NCBI GenBank assembly: GCA_037190805.1
Contig: JBBCJR010000010.1
Coordinates: 1 to 64,000 of the forward strand
Length of the DNA stretch: 64,000 bases
From: JBBCJR01 sp037190805
GTDB taxonomy: Bacteria > Pseudomonadota > Alphaproteobacteria > Sphingomonadales > Sphingomonadaceae
Reading direction: 5' to 3'
Each line of letters starts with the position of its first letter. Positions within the stretch are counted from its first letter, which is position 1. Shown one piece after another: positions 18,683 to 27,540 of this stretch. The notes under the pieces were generated by a model that worked only from the letters and a program-made list of their open reading frames with translations, searched no databases and had not been told where the DNA came from. Both the position numbers and the translations under genes were made by a program.

Positions 18683-19834
18683 GTGACCGCCGCCATCGCC
18701 GACCCCCTGGCGCTGTATGTCCACTGGCCGTTCTGCGTCTCCAAATGCCCCTATTGCGATTTCAACAGCCATGTCCGTGCGGAGGTGGATCAGGCGGCCT
18801 GGCGGACCGCGCTGCTCGCCGACCTTGCGCACGAGGCGGCACTGCTGCCGGGCCGCAGGCTCGGATCGATCTTCTTCGGCGGTGGCACCCCTTCGCTGAT
18901 GCCGCCCGCGACGGCGGCGGCGATCATCGAGGCCGCGCTCGACCACTGGCCGGCCGCCGGCGATATCGAGATCACGCTGGAAGCGAACCCGTCGAGCGTC
19001 GAGGCGGCTCGCTTCGCCGACTTCGCGCTGGCGGGGGTCAATCGCGTGTCACTGGGTCTCCAGGCCCTGGACGACGCGGCCCTTCGGTTTCTCGGTCGCG
19101 CCCATGATCTGGCCGAAGGGCTGGTGGCTCTCGAAGTCGCGCAAGACAACTTCGCCCGCGTATCCTTCGATCTCATCTACGCCCGCCCCGGTCAGTCACT
19201 GAGCGATTGGACGGCGGAACTGTCTCGCGCCCTGGCCTTCGGCACCGGGCATTTGTCCCTGTATCAGCTGACGATCGAACCGGGGACGCGCTTCGCCACC
19301 CTCGCTCGGGAGGGCAGGCTCAATGTCCCCGATGCCGACGATGCCGCCGACCTGTTCGAGCTGACCCGCTCCGTTGCCACCGCCAGCGGACTGCCCGCCT
19401 ATGAGGTGTCCAACCATGCCCGGCCGGGCGAGGAGAGTCGCCACAACCTCGCTTACTGGCATTATGCCGACTATGCCGGCATCGGCCCCGGCGCCCATGG
19501 CCGCCGTCTCAACCAAGCGACGCAGCGTCATCGCAAGCCAGAAAACTGGCTGGCCGCCGTCGCCGCCCACGGTCATGGTCTGGTGGAAGACACAGCGTTG
19601 TCCCCCCAGGCGCGAATGAACGAGGCGCTGCTGATGGGCATGCGGATCGACGCCGGGATCGACCCCGCCCGCTTCCACCGCAACACCGGCCGGCCTTTGA
19701 CCGACGCGGTGGATGACGCGGCTGTCACCCGCTATCGCGATCTCGGTCTGCTCGATCCCGACCCCGCCCGCCTCAGAGCCACCCCGGCCGGAATGCTGGT
19801 GCTGAATCAGTTGATCGCCGATATCGCGCGGTAA
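18683..19834 (+). CDS. hemW: HemW radical SAM family protein (heme chaperone / HemN-like)
   Basis: A 383-residue radical-SAM protein. The motif YVHWPFCVSKCPYCDFNSH supplies the CxxxCxxC cluster ligands, followed by SIFFGGGTPSLM and EANPSSVE. The annotation 'oxygen-independent coproporphyrinogen oxidase' is commonly given, but proteins with this N-terminus next to rdgB are HemW. They lack the HemN-specific extension with its fourth cysteine environment and act as heme carriers for respiratory enzymes. GTG at 18683 is the start. Confidence 0.9.
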   Translation: MTAAIADPLALYVHWPFCVSKCPYCDFNSHVRAEVDQAAWRTALLADLAHEAALLPGRRLGSIFFGGGTPSLMPPATAAAIIEAALDHWPAAGDIEITLEANPSSVEAARFADFALAGVNRVSLGLQALDDAALRFLGRAHDLAEGLVALEVAQDNFARVSFDLIYARPGQSLSDWTAELSRALAFGTGHLSLYQLTIEPGTRFATLAREGRLNVPDADDAADLFELTRSVATASGLPAYEVSNHARPGEESRHNLAYWHYADYAGIGPGAHGRRLNQATQRHRKPENWLAAVAAHGHGLVEDTALSPQARMNEALLMGMRIDAGIDPARFHRNTGRPLTDAVDDAAVTRYRDLGLLDPDPARLRATPAGMLVLNQLIADIAR

Positions 19835-19852
19835 GCGGCTCTCGCCGCCCGA

Positions 19853-21085
19853 TCAGCGGCCGAAACTGCGCGCGGCCGGCGCGACGGTGGAAAAACCACC
19901 GGGGCCGATCTGCTGCACCTCCAGCGACCGTTCCACCGTGCCGTCGGTCTTGAACCGGAAGATGCCGTCGATGCCGCCAAAGCCGTCAGCCCCCAGCAAA
20001 GCGCCGGTCGGAAAGGCCTGTCCGGTCGCCCAGCGCGCACCGATGCGGTTGATCAGCAGCACACTGTCATAGCCCAGGCTGGCAAGGCGGTAGGGCCGGC
20101 TGCCGAAGCGCTCGCGATAGCGCGTCTCAAGCTGGCGAAAGGTGGCGTCGGGCACCGACGCGAACCAGGCGCCATTGAGGCGTGAAACCTGAGCAAGGCC
20201 CGGCTCGGTGTTCCACAATTCGGTGCCGAGCAACCGGACTCCGCCAAGCCCTGCGCGCGCCAGCAGCGGCGCGGTCGTCACCACCAGCCGGCCCGTATCG
20301 GCGATCAACAGTGCCTCGAACGGCGCGGGGCGCGGGGCGCCACCGGGGGCCACGGCGCCGCCGCCCAGTTTGCGGATCGCTTCCTGCACCGATTTGGCGT
20401 CGCGATTATAGGTCACCAGTGCCGACACGGTAACGCCGGCGCCGCGAGCCGCGTCGACCAGCGAGCGCGACACCCGTTCGCCATAGGCGCCGGTCGGAAT
20501 CATCGCCCCCAGCCGGTCGACGCCGCGTTCCTTCGCATAGGCCACGACCCGTTCGACCGATTGGGACGGCTGGAAACCGAGCACCCAGGTGCCGCCGCCA
20601 GCCAGCGAGACATCGTTTGAAAAGGCAAGGATCGGCACCCCGGCCTGCCGCGCGGCCGGCGTCACCGCGCGCACATCGGGCGCCAGCAGCGGGCCCAGGA
20701 ACAACCGGTTGCCATCGGCGATCGCCTTCTGCGCCGCCGCGGCCGCGCCGGTCGCGGTGTTATAGACGGTCAGCCGGATACGCTGACTGCCCGAATCGAG
20801 CAGGGCGAGATTGGCCGCATTGGCGATCGACTGACCGAGGTTGGCGTTGGCGCCGGTCGTCGGCACCAGCACGGCGACGCGATGCGGCTGCTCGGCGACG
20901 GGCGGCGGTGGCGGCGGTGGCGGTGGGGCCGTGGTGGTGGGACCCGACGGCCGGGTCGTGGGCTGGGCGCAGGCGGCCAGGGCCAGCGTCAGCAGCCCGG
21001 TAACCAGAAAACCGCGCCGCCGAATGCCGTCCCGCCCCGTTCGGTCGCTGTTCCGGTCTTGTTCGAGGCGCACCGCGTCTGCCAT
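19853..21085 (-). CDS. LpoA/LppC-like penicillin-binding-protein activator lipoprotein
   Basis: A 410-residue lipoprotein with a periplasmic-binding fold of the Leu/Ile/Val type. A positively charged N-terminus leads to a hydrophobic helix ending in the lipobox LALAACAQ. A proline run (about 60-70) is the linker, and the binding domain begins at HRVAVLVPTTGANANLGQSI. In gammaproteobacteria LpoA activates PBP1A; a class A PBP is encoded at 58.7 kb, but a link here is inference. The ATG at 21085 lies only 12 bp from the divergent remnant of rsmI, so its promoter must overlap the opposite genes. Confidence 0.85.
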   Translation of the reverse strand: MADAVRLEQDRNSDRTGRDGIRRRGFLVTGLLTLALAACAQPTTRPSGPTTTAPPPPPPPPPVAEQPHRVAVLVPTTGANANLGQSIANAANLALLDSGSQRIRLTVYNTATGAAAAAQKAIADGNRLFLGPLLAPDVRAVTPAARQAGVPILAFSNDVSLAGGGTWVLGFQPSQSVERVVAYAKERGVDRLGAMIPTGAYGERVSRSLVDAARGAGVTVSALVTYNRDAKSVQEAIRKLGGGAVAPGGAPRPAPFEALLIADTGRLVVTTAPLLARAGLGGVRLLGTELWNTEPGLAQVSRLNGAWFASVPDATFRQLETRYRERFGSRPYRLASLGYDSVLLINRIGARWATGQAFPTGALLGADGFGGIDGIFRFKTDGTVERSLEVQQIGPGGFSTVAPAARSFGR

Positions 21086-21097
21086 GTGTTCGTCCTT

Positions 21098-21166
21098 ATG
21101 TCTGTCGCCCCCACCGGCCTGTATATCGCCGTCCCGTGTCACGGCAACGTCGGGGACGCACGGTGA
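21098..21166 (+). pseudogene. Remnant of rsmI (16S rRNA C1402 2'-O-methyltransferase): 22-codon leftover
   Basis: Between the LpoA-like gene and yraN, where alphaproteobacteria normally carry a full rsmI, only a 22-codon frame remains. It reads TGLYIAVPCHGNVGD and then AR-stop. The RsmI N-terminus is typically GLYIVATPIGNLGD, which gives 8 of 14 identical positions. The stop TGA at 21164-21166 overlaps the GTG start of yraN, as an intact rsmI would. It looks like an internal deletion that kept both gene ends, followed by decay. A chance match cannot be excluded. Confidence 0.5.
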
Positions 21167-21516
21167 GGAGCCGATCGGAGCGCGAGGCGGCGGGCCGGCG
21201 CGCGGAAACGCTGGCCGCATGGTGGCTGCGGCTGAAGGGCTATCGCATCCTCGCCCGCCGGGCGCGCTGCGCGCGCGGCGAGGTCGATATCATCGCCCGG
21301 CGCGGCCGCACGCTCGCCTTCGTCGAGGTGAAGCATCGGCAAAGCCGCGACCTCGCCGCCTGGGCCGTCGACAGGCGCAGCCTGGCACGGGTCGTCGCGG
21401 CCGCGGAGGCGCTGGCCCCGCGCCATGCACGGCCGGGCGACAGCATCTCGATCGACGCAGTGCTGGTGACGCCCGGCCGCCTGCCCAGCCACTGGCCGAA
21501 TCTCTGGCATGGATGA
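21163..21516 (+). CDS. YraN family (UPF0102) endonuclease-like protein
   Basis: A 117-residue member of the UPF0102 family with a Holliday-junction-resolvase-like nuclease fold. Motifs are the N-terminal EREAAGRRAETLAAWWL, the catalytic-type GEVDIIARRG and FVEVKHRQS (the D...ExK arrangement), and VDRRSLARVV. The substrate is unknown. GTG at 21163 overlaps the stop of the rsmI remnant; an earlier GTG at 21136 would add nine basic residues. It lies 58 bp upstream of gshB, as in many alphaproteobacteria. Confidence 0.9.
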   Translation: MRSRSEREAAGRRAETLAAWWLRLKGYRILARRARCARGEVDIIARRGRTLAFVEVKHRQSRDLAAWAVDRRSLARVVAAAEALAPRHARPGDSISIDAVLVTPGRLPSHWPNLWHG

Positions 21517-21574
21517 CAAGCTGGTCCCGCTTGCCTAATCCCCAAGCCTCGACTCGAACGGAGGTCAGTATTCC

Positions 21575-22525
21575 ATGAGCCTGAAGGTCGCCGTCCAGAT
21601 GGACCCGCTGGCCGGCATCAACATCGCCGGCGATTCGACCTTCGCGGTCATGCTGGGCGCCGAGGCACGCGGCCACCGGCTGTGGCATTATGAGGCGGGC
21701 GACCTCAGCTACACCGGCGATCGGGTGATCGCCCCGGCGCGGCCGGTGACGGTACGGCGCGTCGCCGGCGATCATTTCACGGCCGGCGAGCCGGTGATGC
21801 TGGACCTCGGCCGCGACGTCGACGTGGTGTTGATGCGTCAGGACCCGCCCTTCGACCTCGCCTATATCACCGCCACTCACCTGCTGGAGCGGATCGCCGG
21901 CGAGACGCTGGTGGTGAACGACCCCGCCGCCGTCCGCAACGCGCCGGAAAAGCTGTTCGTCCTCGACTTCGCGCGGTTCATGCCGCCGACCATCATCACC
22001 CGCAGCCTCGACGTCGCCCGCGCCTTTCATGCCGAACATGGCGAGGTGGTGGTGAAGCCGCTCTACGGCAATGCCGGCACCGCGGTGTTTCATGTCGCGC
22101 GCGGCGACGCCAACCTCGCCGCGCTGACCGAGCTGTTCGGCCAGGTGTGGCGCGAACCGTTCATGGTCCAGCGCTTTCTTCCCGACGTGCGCGAGGGCGA
22201 CAAACGCATCGTCCTTGTCGACGGCAAGGTCGCCGGCGCGGTCAACCGCCTGCCGCGTGACGGCGAGATCCGCTCCAATCTCGCCGCCGGCGGCCGGGCG
22301 GAGGCGACGGCGCTGACGGCGCGCGAGCAGGAGATCTGCGACGCCCTTGGGCCAGAGCTTGCCCGTCGCGGACTGCTGTTCGTCGGCATCGACGTCATCG
22401 CCGGCTATCTGACCGAGATCAACGTCACCTCACCAACCGGCATCGTGTCGATCGACGCCTTCAACGGCAGCGATACGCCCGGTCTGATCTGGGATGCGAT
22501 CGAAGCGAAAGTCGCCGCCCGATGA
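21575..22525 (+). CDS. gshB: Glutathione synthase
   Basis: A 316-residue ATP-grasp ligase joining gamma-glutamylcysteine and glycine. The N-terminus LKVAVQMDPLAGINIAGDST is diagnostic for prokaryotic GshB. The ATP-binding region contains VVVKPLYGNAGTAVF and the C-terminal EINVTSPTGI binds substrate. An AGGTCAGTATTCC ribosome-binding region precedes ATG 21575. The stop overlaps the ATG of the DedA gene (ATGA). Confidence 0.97.
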   Translation: MSLKVAVQMDPLAGINIAGDSTFAVMLGAEARGHRLWHYEAGDLSYTGDRVIAPARPVTVRRVAGDHFTAGEPVMLDLGRDVDVVLMRQDPPFDLAYITATHLLERIAGETLVVNDPAAVRNAPEKLFVLDFARFMPPTIITRSLDVARAFHAEHGEVVVKPLYGNAGTAVFHVARGDANLAALTELFGQVWREPFMVQRFLPDVREGDKRIVLVDGKVAGAVNRLPRDGEIRSNLAAGGRAEATALTAREQEICDALGPELARRGLLFVGIDVIAGYLTEINVTSPTGIVSIDAFNGSDTPGLIWDAIEAKVAAR

Positions 22526-23124
22526 GCGACTGGATGATCGATCTGCTGCGCGACGCCTCCTATCTCGGCGTCGGCTTTCTGATGTTTCTGGAAACCGTGT
22601 TCCCGCCGATCCCGTCCGAGATCATCATGTCGCTGGCCGGGCTGGAAGCATCGCGCGGCACGATGAGCCTGTGGGGCGTCATCGCCGCCGGGACGACGGG
22701 AGCGATGTTCGGCAACTTCTTCTGGTATCTCCTCGCCCGTGCCATCGGGTTGGAGCGGCTGCGGCCGTTCATCGACCGCTTCGGCCGCTGGCTGACCATG
22801 GACTGGGCAGAGATTCAGCGCTCGGAACGCTGGTTCCGCCAGTTCGGCTCGGCTTTCGTCTGCATCGGCCGGATGCTGCCGACGGTACGCTCGCTGGTCT
22901 CCGTCCCGGCCGGTTTCCTGAAGATGAGCATCCGCCGCTTCCTGTTCTGGTCGACGATCGGCACCGCGGGCTGGACGACATTGCTCGCCAGCGCCGGCTA
23001 TCAGTTGGGCAGCCGCTATGGCGAGGTCGACGAATATATCGGCCCGGTCTCGACCGCGATCATCGTCGTGCTGGTCGCGGGCTATCTGTGGCGGGTCGCC
23101 ACCTGGAAGCCGAGCCGCGCCTGA
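22522..23124 (+). CDS. DedA family membrane protein
   Basis: A 200-residue inner-membrane protein of the DedA/SNARE-associated (DUF) family, whose members flip polyprenyl phosphate or phospholipids and support membrane homeostasis. Family hallmarks are the N-terminal FLMFLETVFPPIPSEIIM (with the E/P-rich re-entrant segment), GNFFWYLLAR and the second re-entrant RMLPTVRSLVSVPAG. The terminal hydrophobic segment covers about residues 170-190. It overlaps gshB by 4 bp and is probably co-transcribed with it; no functional link is known. Confidence 0.93.
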   Translation: MSDWMIDLLRDASYLGVGFLMFLETVFPPIPSEIIMSLAGLEASRGTMSLWGVIAAGTTGAMFGNFFWYLLARAIGLERLRPFIDRFGRWLTMDWAEIQRSERWFRQFGSAFVCIGRMLPTVRSLVSVPAGFLKMSIRRFLFWSTIGTAGWTTLLASAGYQLGSRYGEVDEYIGPVSTAIIVVLVAGYLWRVATWKPSRA

Positions 23125-23136
23125 GCCGACGCCGCT

Positions 23137-24069
23137 TCACGCCCTGGGATGGGCGGTGCGGTAAACGTCCAGCAGATGCGCGGCATCGACCGCCGTATAG
23201 ACCTGGGTCGAGGTCAGGCTGGCATGGCCGAGCAGGTCCTGCAGCTGTCGCAGGTCGGCGCCGCGCGCCAGCAAATGGGTGGCGAAGCTGTGGCGCAGGG
23301 CATGAGGCGTCGCGCTGTCAGGCAGGCCCAGCGCAACCCGCGCCCGGCGCACCGCGCGGCGCACGACGTCGGCGGACAGCGGTCCCCCGCGAACACCCCG
23401 GAACAGCGGCTCGCCGACGCCGACCGGCCATGGATTGAGGTCGAGATGGACTTGAAGGGCCGCCAGCACCGGGGGAATAATCGGTACGATCCGGGTCTTG
23501 CCGCGCTTTCCCGTGACCCGCAGCCGATCGCCGATCGGCAGCACGCCGCCGTCAAGCGACAAGGCTTCGGCAATCCGCAGGCCCGCGCCATAGAGCATCA
23601 ACAACACGGCATAATCCCGCGCCGCGATCCACGCTTCCGCGCCGTCCTCGGCCATCTGGTCGGCAAGGTCGCGAGCGTCGGCTGGCGATAGCGGGCGCGG
23701 CACGCGACGGGACTGGCGTGGCCCCTTGAGGCCGGTCGCGGCTTCGGACAGATCATGGCCCCGCCCCCTGGCCCAGCTGAAAAAGGCGCGGATCGCCGAC
23801 AGTTCGCGCGCGGTGGAGGCATTGCCGAGGCCAGCGGCGCGGCGGCTGGCCAGATAGGCGCGAATGTCCGCTGGCTGGAGCGCCGTCAGGGTCGCTGCAT
23901 CGACGGCACCACCCGCATGATGGCCGAGAAAGGCAATGAACCGATGGGCCGTGGCGACATAGGCGCGGATACTGTGGAGCGATCGCCGATCGCGCGCCAT
24001 GTCCGCGCTCCAGTCGGCAACCAGAGCGGCGGCCGGATGCACCGGCGAGGGCGCCGCCGGATCGGTCAC
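23137..24069 (-). CDS. xerC: Tyrosine recombinase XerC
   Basis: A 310-residue site-specific recombinase that with XerD resolves chromosome dimers at dif. The N-terminal SAM-like core-binding domain (about 10-105) is followed by the catalytic domain. The catalytic residues are visible: Arg in LLMLYGAGLRIAEAL, Lys in VTGKRGKTRIVPI, His-x-x-Arg in PHALRHSFATHLL, and the C-terminal Tyr in LTSTQVYTAVD. GTG at 24069 is the start. DUF484 lies 13 bp upstream on the same strand, matching the DUF484-xerC pairing of many proteobacteria. Confidence 0.95.
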   Translation of the reverse strand: MTDPAAPSPVHPAAALVADWSADMARDRRSLHSIRAYVATAHRFIAFLGHHAGGAVDAATLTALQPADIRAYLASRRAAGLGNASTARELSAIRAFFSWARGRGHDLSEAATGLKGPRQSRRVPRPLSPADARDLADQMAEDGAEAWIAARDYAVLLMLYGAGLRIAEALSLDGGVLPIGDRLRVTGKRGKTRIVPIIPPVLAALQVHLDLNPWPVGVGEPLFRGVRGGPLSADVVRRAVRRARVALGLPDSATPHALRHSFATHLLARGADLRQLQDLLGHASLTSTQVYTAVDAAHLLDVYRTAHPRA

Positions 24070-24082
24070 GCCGGCCTGCCTG

Positions 24083-24640
24083 TCAGTTGGTGAGCCACCG
24101 GCCGATCATGCGCGAAACGATGCCGCCAAGGAAGACCAGCAGCTCGCCGCCATGGGCGGTCTCGAAGGCATGCGGCACCCGGCTCCCCAGCGCCAGGACT
24201 CCCTCGGGCAGCGGCGACGGCAGGCTGAGGCGGACCAGCGCTTCCGACCGGATCAACCCGGCCGCCGGACCGAAGACGGCGCTGCCCTGTTCGACCCCGC
24301 GCAGAACCAGGCGCGGTTCAGCCAAAGCGGGGGCGATTTCCGTCGCATCGACCGTCTGCATCCCGGCCGCGGCGGCGCGCACCGCCGTCTCGCCGGCAAC
24401 CAGCGCCAACGTCACTGCGTCGAGACCGAGGAGGTCGGCCCACACGTCGCAGACGACATGGATCAGATGCTCCAGGCTTTCCGCGTCCAGCGCCGCCAGC
24501 GCCGCAGCGTGAATCTGGGCCACGGCCCCCGAATGTCCGCGCGCATAGGCGAGCAGATCGGCGTTGGCCTCGTCCAGGGCGGCGACCCGATCCCTCAGCT
24601 GGATCAGGGCGGTGTCACGAAAATCGATGATCGTTGCCAT
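24083..24640 (-). CDS. DUF484 family protein (GAF-like)
   Basis: A 185-residue protein of the DUF484 family, whose fold is GAF-like. The N-terminal helical part (FRDTALIQLRDRVAALDEAN) is typical and is followed by a GAF-like domain with VRLSLPSPLPEGVLALGSR, in which the LALGSR strand is conserved. It is usually found beside xerC, as here. The function is unknown; a regulatory role in recombination has been suggested from context only. ATG at 24640 is the start. Confidence 0.88.
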   Translation of the reverse strand: MATIIDFRDTALIQLRDRVAALDEANADLLAYARGHSGAVAQIHAAALAALDAESLEHLIHVVCDVWADLLGLDAVTLALVAGETAVRAAAAGMQTVDATEIAPALAEPRLVLRGVEQGSAVFGPAAGLIRSEALVRLSLPSPLPEGVLALGSRVPHAFETAHGGELLVFLGGIVSRMIGRWLTN

Positions 24641-24724
24641 GGCGCATACTCTACTCGCGCGAAGTTAAGGAGCGATGGCCCGAACGCGGTTAACGACGCC
24701 TCCGCATTCGGCCGCCCCTTGTGT

Positions 24725-25378
24725 TCAGGCGATCGTCTGCCCGGTTTTCGCCCAGTCGGCGAGGAAGGCGGTGAGGCCGTTGTCGGTCAGGGGATGCTTG
24801 ACCAGTTGGCGCAGCACTGCCGGCGGCGCGGTGATGACGTCGGCGCCGATCCGCGCCGATTCCAGGATATGGACCGGATGACGGACACTGGCGACGAGGA
24901 TTTCCGTCTCGTAATCGTAATTGTCATAGATCAGGCGAATGTCGCTGATCAGCTGCATGCCGTCGAACCCGACATCGTCATGACGGCCGACGAAGGGAGA
25001 AATGAAGGTCGCCCCCGCCTTCGCCGCCAGCAGCGCCTGAGTGGCGGAAAAGCAGAGCGTGACGTTGACCATGGTCCCGTCGTCGGTCAGCGATTTGCAT
25101 GCCTTCAACCCCTCGAGGGTAAGGGGGAGCTTCACCGCGATATTGTCAGCCAGCTTCCGGACCACCTCGGCCTCGCGCATCATGTCGGCATAGTCGGTGG
25201 CGACGACTTCGGCCGATACCGGACCGGGAACCAGGCCGGCGATCTCCTTCACCACCTCCAGAAAATTGCGCCCGGATTTGTGGATCAGCGACGGATTGGT
25301 GGTGACGCCGTCGACCAGACCGCTGGCGGCAAGATCGGCGATGTCTTTGGTATCGGCGGTGTCGACGAAGAATTTCAT
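24725..25378 (-). CDS. fsa: Fructose-6-phosphate aldolase / transaldolase (MipB/TalC subfamily)
   Basis: A 217-residue class I aldolase of the short transaldolase group. The N-terminus MKFFVDTADTKDIADL, the segment GVTTNPSLIHKSGR, the Schiff-base lysine in DNIAVKLPLT (about residue 85) and TLCFSATQALLAAKAGATFI are family marks. Members are either fructose-6-phosphate aldolases or true transaldolases; the choice depends on one active-site Tyr/Phe that I cannot assign safely. ATG at 25378 is preferred over an upstream ATG at 25390. Confidence 0.92.
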   Translation of the reverse strand: MKFFVDTADTKDIADLAASGLVDGVTTNPSLIHKSGRNFLEVVKEIAGLVPGPVSAEVVATDYADMMREAEVVRKLADNIAVKLPLTLEGLKACKSLTDDGTMVNVTLCFSATQALLAAKAGATFISPFVGRHDDVGFDGMQLISDIRLIYDNYDYETEILVASVRHPVHILESARIGADVITAPPAVLRQLVKHPLTDNGLTAFLADWAKTGQTIA

Positions 25379-25441
25379 GGCGCGGCCCATTGCTGTCTGG
25401 ACGAGGAATATCCCGCCCTTAGCGGTGTGCGGGCGCGAAGG

Positions 25442-27118
25442 CTAGGCGACCAGCGCCGGCTGGCCGCATCTTACACCGTTGACCCTGAGATCCGCTTCGC
25501 CAAGTCGCACGCCGAGGAGGCCGGTCAGACTGTTGATGACGCCATCCAGTGGGCCCGCCACCGGGGCCAATAGCCCTCCCACCAATCCAGTGACGACCCC
25601 GACATTGATGCCAAGGCCGAGCGTCCGGACCTCCAGGTCGATATCGCGAATCAACGAGCCGGCAAGGCTGGTCGCGATGTCGCCGGTCGCCACTTTTCGA
25701 ACCTTGCGCTCAGCGATGTCGGTGGCGGAGAAGCTCACCGGCTGCCAGGTCGTGCCGCCCAGCGCCACGCGGGCCTGGCCGCGCACGCTGACCAGCAAGG
25801 CAGAGGCAAGAACTGCCTTGCCGCGCGCCAGGGGGGTTCGAAAATCGTCCAGCCGGTCGCGGTCGACGTCGGCGATCACCGCCTCTCCCACGCTGGGCCG
25901 AGCCTGCAGCGTCACCGTCGCCTCGGCAGGCCGCGGGCAGCGGATATCCGACAGTCTGGCCTCCGCTCCTGCCAGCTCGACCAGCAGCGGCAGGGAAATT
26001 CCGCCTATGCCCAGCGCACGGAGGGCGGGATTGGCAGCGACATCTGTTTCCACATAAATCCGCGTCTGGGCCGTCCTAATCACGGGCTGGCCCTCCGCGG
26101 TCACGGACAGCCATGGCGAGCCGGCCGGACGATCGCCGATCGCCACCCACAAACGGGTCGCGGCAAGGCCGGGTACCCCCCCAACAAGGTCCAGGCGGAG
26201 CTGACGCTCGCCGCCAGCGACCTCAGCCATCGCGCGCACCAGGTCGAAGGCAGCGACCTTGATGTCGGCCGGACCGCCCGGTCGCTGCGCGCGACCATAA
26301 GGGCCAAGGTCGATCAGCCGCCCCAGCGGCACCGTCGCGCTGACGGCGTTGGCGGCGACGAGGCGAACCGCCGCGCCTTCACTTGCCCGGCCAGCCTGCT
26401 CCAGTGCCCGGGCCACGGCCCGCAACGCCGCGGGCAGAGCGACATCGCCCCGCATCACCTGGTCGAACCCGCCAGCCGTCACGCCCAACTCCGTCTTCAG
26501 CGCGTCGGCGAAGGAAAACAGGTCGATATCGGCGCCGACCAGACCATTATAGTCCATCACCGTCAGGCTGACCCGGCCGCCGACCAACGCGGACAGCAGC
26601 GCATTGGCGACACCGCCGTCGAGTGCCGCCAAGCGGCTGCCGATCGAGAAAGCGGCAAGATTCGCGCGCGCAGCAGTGGCGGTGCGGCGAATGGAGACGT
26701 TGGGCCGACCGGTCAGCCAGCGCCCGAAGAACAAAGGCGTCTGGCTGGTCACCACGACCCGCGCCGCGTCGGGGGTGGCTGCCGACGGGGTGAAGCGGCG
26801 ATCGACGGCGACCGCCGGATCAGCGCGATAATTGCCCGTGGTGACGGTCGCGGCCAGCGCCGTCGGACTGTCGGCGATAGCCAGCGCGCGATCCGCAGCC
26901 GCCTGCGGTTGGCCGAGGTCGGCGGCGGCTGCCAGTGCAGCGGCATCGGCAATGCCCTGCAGGCGCCGCTCGTCGAGATAGACGCTGCCCAGATCGACGG
27001 CGAAGGCGAGACATCCCATCAGCATGGTCATGCCGCCCGCCGCCAGGACGGTCATCCCGCCCCGCCGGTCACGCGCCAGTGCGCGAGGAAGGTTGCAGCG
27101 AAGCCGCATCATCACCAT
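25442..27118 (-). CDS. TadG-like pilus-assembly / Flp-associated protein
   Basis: A 558-residue protein with a TadG-type N-terminus: one membrane segment (about 20-42, within RRGGMTVLAAGGMTMLMGCL) followed by AVDLGSVYLDERRLQGIADAAALAAA, the family signature. The remaining extracytoplasmic part is unlike a VWA domain and is largely lineage-specific. TadG helps to anchor Flp pili or other secreted structures. Its start overlaps the stop of the TadE gene. No tadA, tadB, tadC or pilin gene is present in the window, so this pair is separated from any tad locus that may exist elsewhere. Confidence 0.85.
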   Translation of the reverse strand: MVMMRLRCNLPRALARDRRGGMTVLAAGGMTMLMGCLAFAVDLGSVYLDERRLQGIADAAALAAAADLGQPQAAADRALAIADSPTALAATVTTGNYRADPAVAVDRRFTPSAATPDAARVVVTSQTPLFFGRWLTGRPNVSIRRTATAARANLAAFSIGSRLAALDGGVANALLSALVGGRVSLTVMDYNGLVGADIDLFSFADALKTELGVTAGGFDQVMRGDVALPAALRAVARALEQAGRASEGAAVRLVAANAVSATVPLGRLIDLGPYGRAQRPGGPADIKVAAFDLVRAMAEVAGGERQLRLDLVGGVPGLAATRLWVAIGDRPAGSPWLSVTAEGQPVIRTAQTRIYVETDVAANPALRALGIGGISLPLLVELAGAEARLSDIRCPRPAEATVTLQARPSVGEAVIADVDRDRLDDFRTPLARGKAVLASALLVSVRGQARVALGGTTWQPVSFSATDIAERKVRKVATGDIATSLAGSLIRDIDLEVRTLGLGINVGVVTGLVGGLLAPVAGPLDGVINSLTGLLGVRLGEADLRVNGVRCGQPALVA

Positions 27119-27540
27119 CCCCCGAGCACGACCGCTGCGCGGCGACGGATCGTCGAATCGGGCAACGGCACGAAGCCCAGGCTCAGGAACGGCGTGCCGG
27201 CTGTATCGTAGCTGACCCGCACAGTCAGCCGATCGCCGGCTTCCTCCACCGTCACCTGGGCGCGCGCGGGTGACAGATCGGCCACGCCGGCAAGGCCGCT
27301 GGCGACCGTCGCGGTGGCGATGTCCCGGCGCTCCGCCGGCGTCAACCCGGCCAGGCTGGCGCGCGCCGCGTCATTGGCAAGCTGCTGGACGGAATGCGCC
27401 ATCCAGAAATAGCCGCCATAAGCCAGCGTGCCCAGCAGGATGAGAAGCATCATCGGCGCGAGCAGTGCGAATTCGACCACCGCGACGCCTGCGGCATCGC
27501 CATGCAATCGGTCGATTCGCTCGAATATCGATGTAGTCAT
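27112..27540 (-). CDS. TadE family pseudopilin-like protein
   Basis: A 142-residue TadE-like protein. The signature GVAVVEFALLAPMMLLILLG (E at position +5 of a prepilin-like hydrophobic helix, about residues 15-40) is clear, and QQLANDAARASLAG follows the membrane segment. ATG at 27540 (MTTSIFERID) gives a short N-terminal cytoplasmic leader; the longer frame to 27594 is less likely. It overlaps the TadG-like gene by 7 bp. The family works in Flp pilus assembly, but the partner machinery is not in this window. Confidence 0.87.
   Translation of the reverse strand: MTTSIFERIDRLHGDAAGVAVVEFALLAPMMLLILLGTLAYGGYFWMAHSVQQLANDAARASLAGLTPAERRDIATATVASGLAGVADLSPARAQVTVEEAGDRLTVRVSYDTAGTPFLSLGFVPLPDSTIRRRAAVVLGGW

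Noticed and set aside
20890..20960. GGC/GGT-rich tract as a tandem repeat or regulatory element
   Set aside because: It is the codon run for the poly-proline linker of the LpoA-like lipoprotein read on the opposite strand.
19853..21220. Longer version of the LpoA-like gene starting at 21220
   Set aside because: The first 45 codons overlap yraN and the rsmI remnant in antisense and add no signal peptide; ATG 21085 places the lipobox near the N-terminus.
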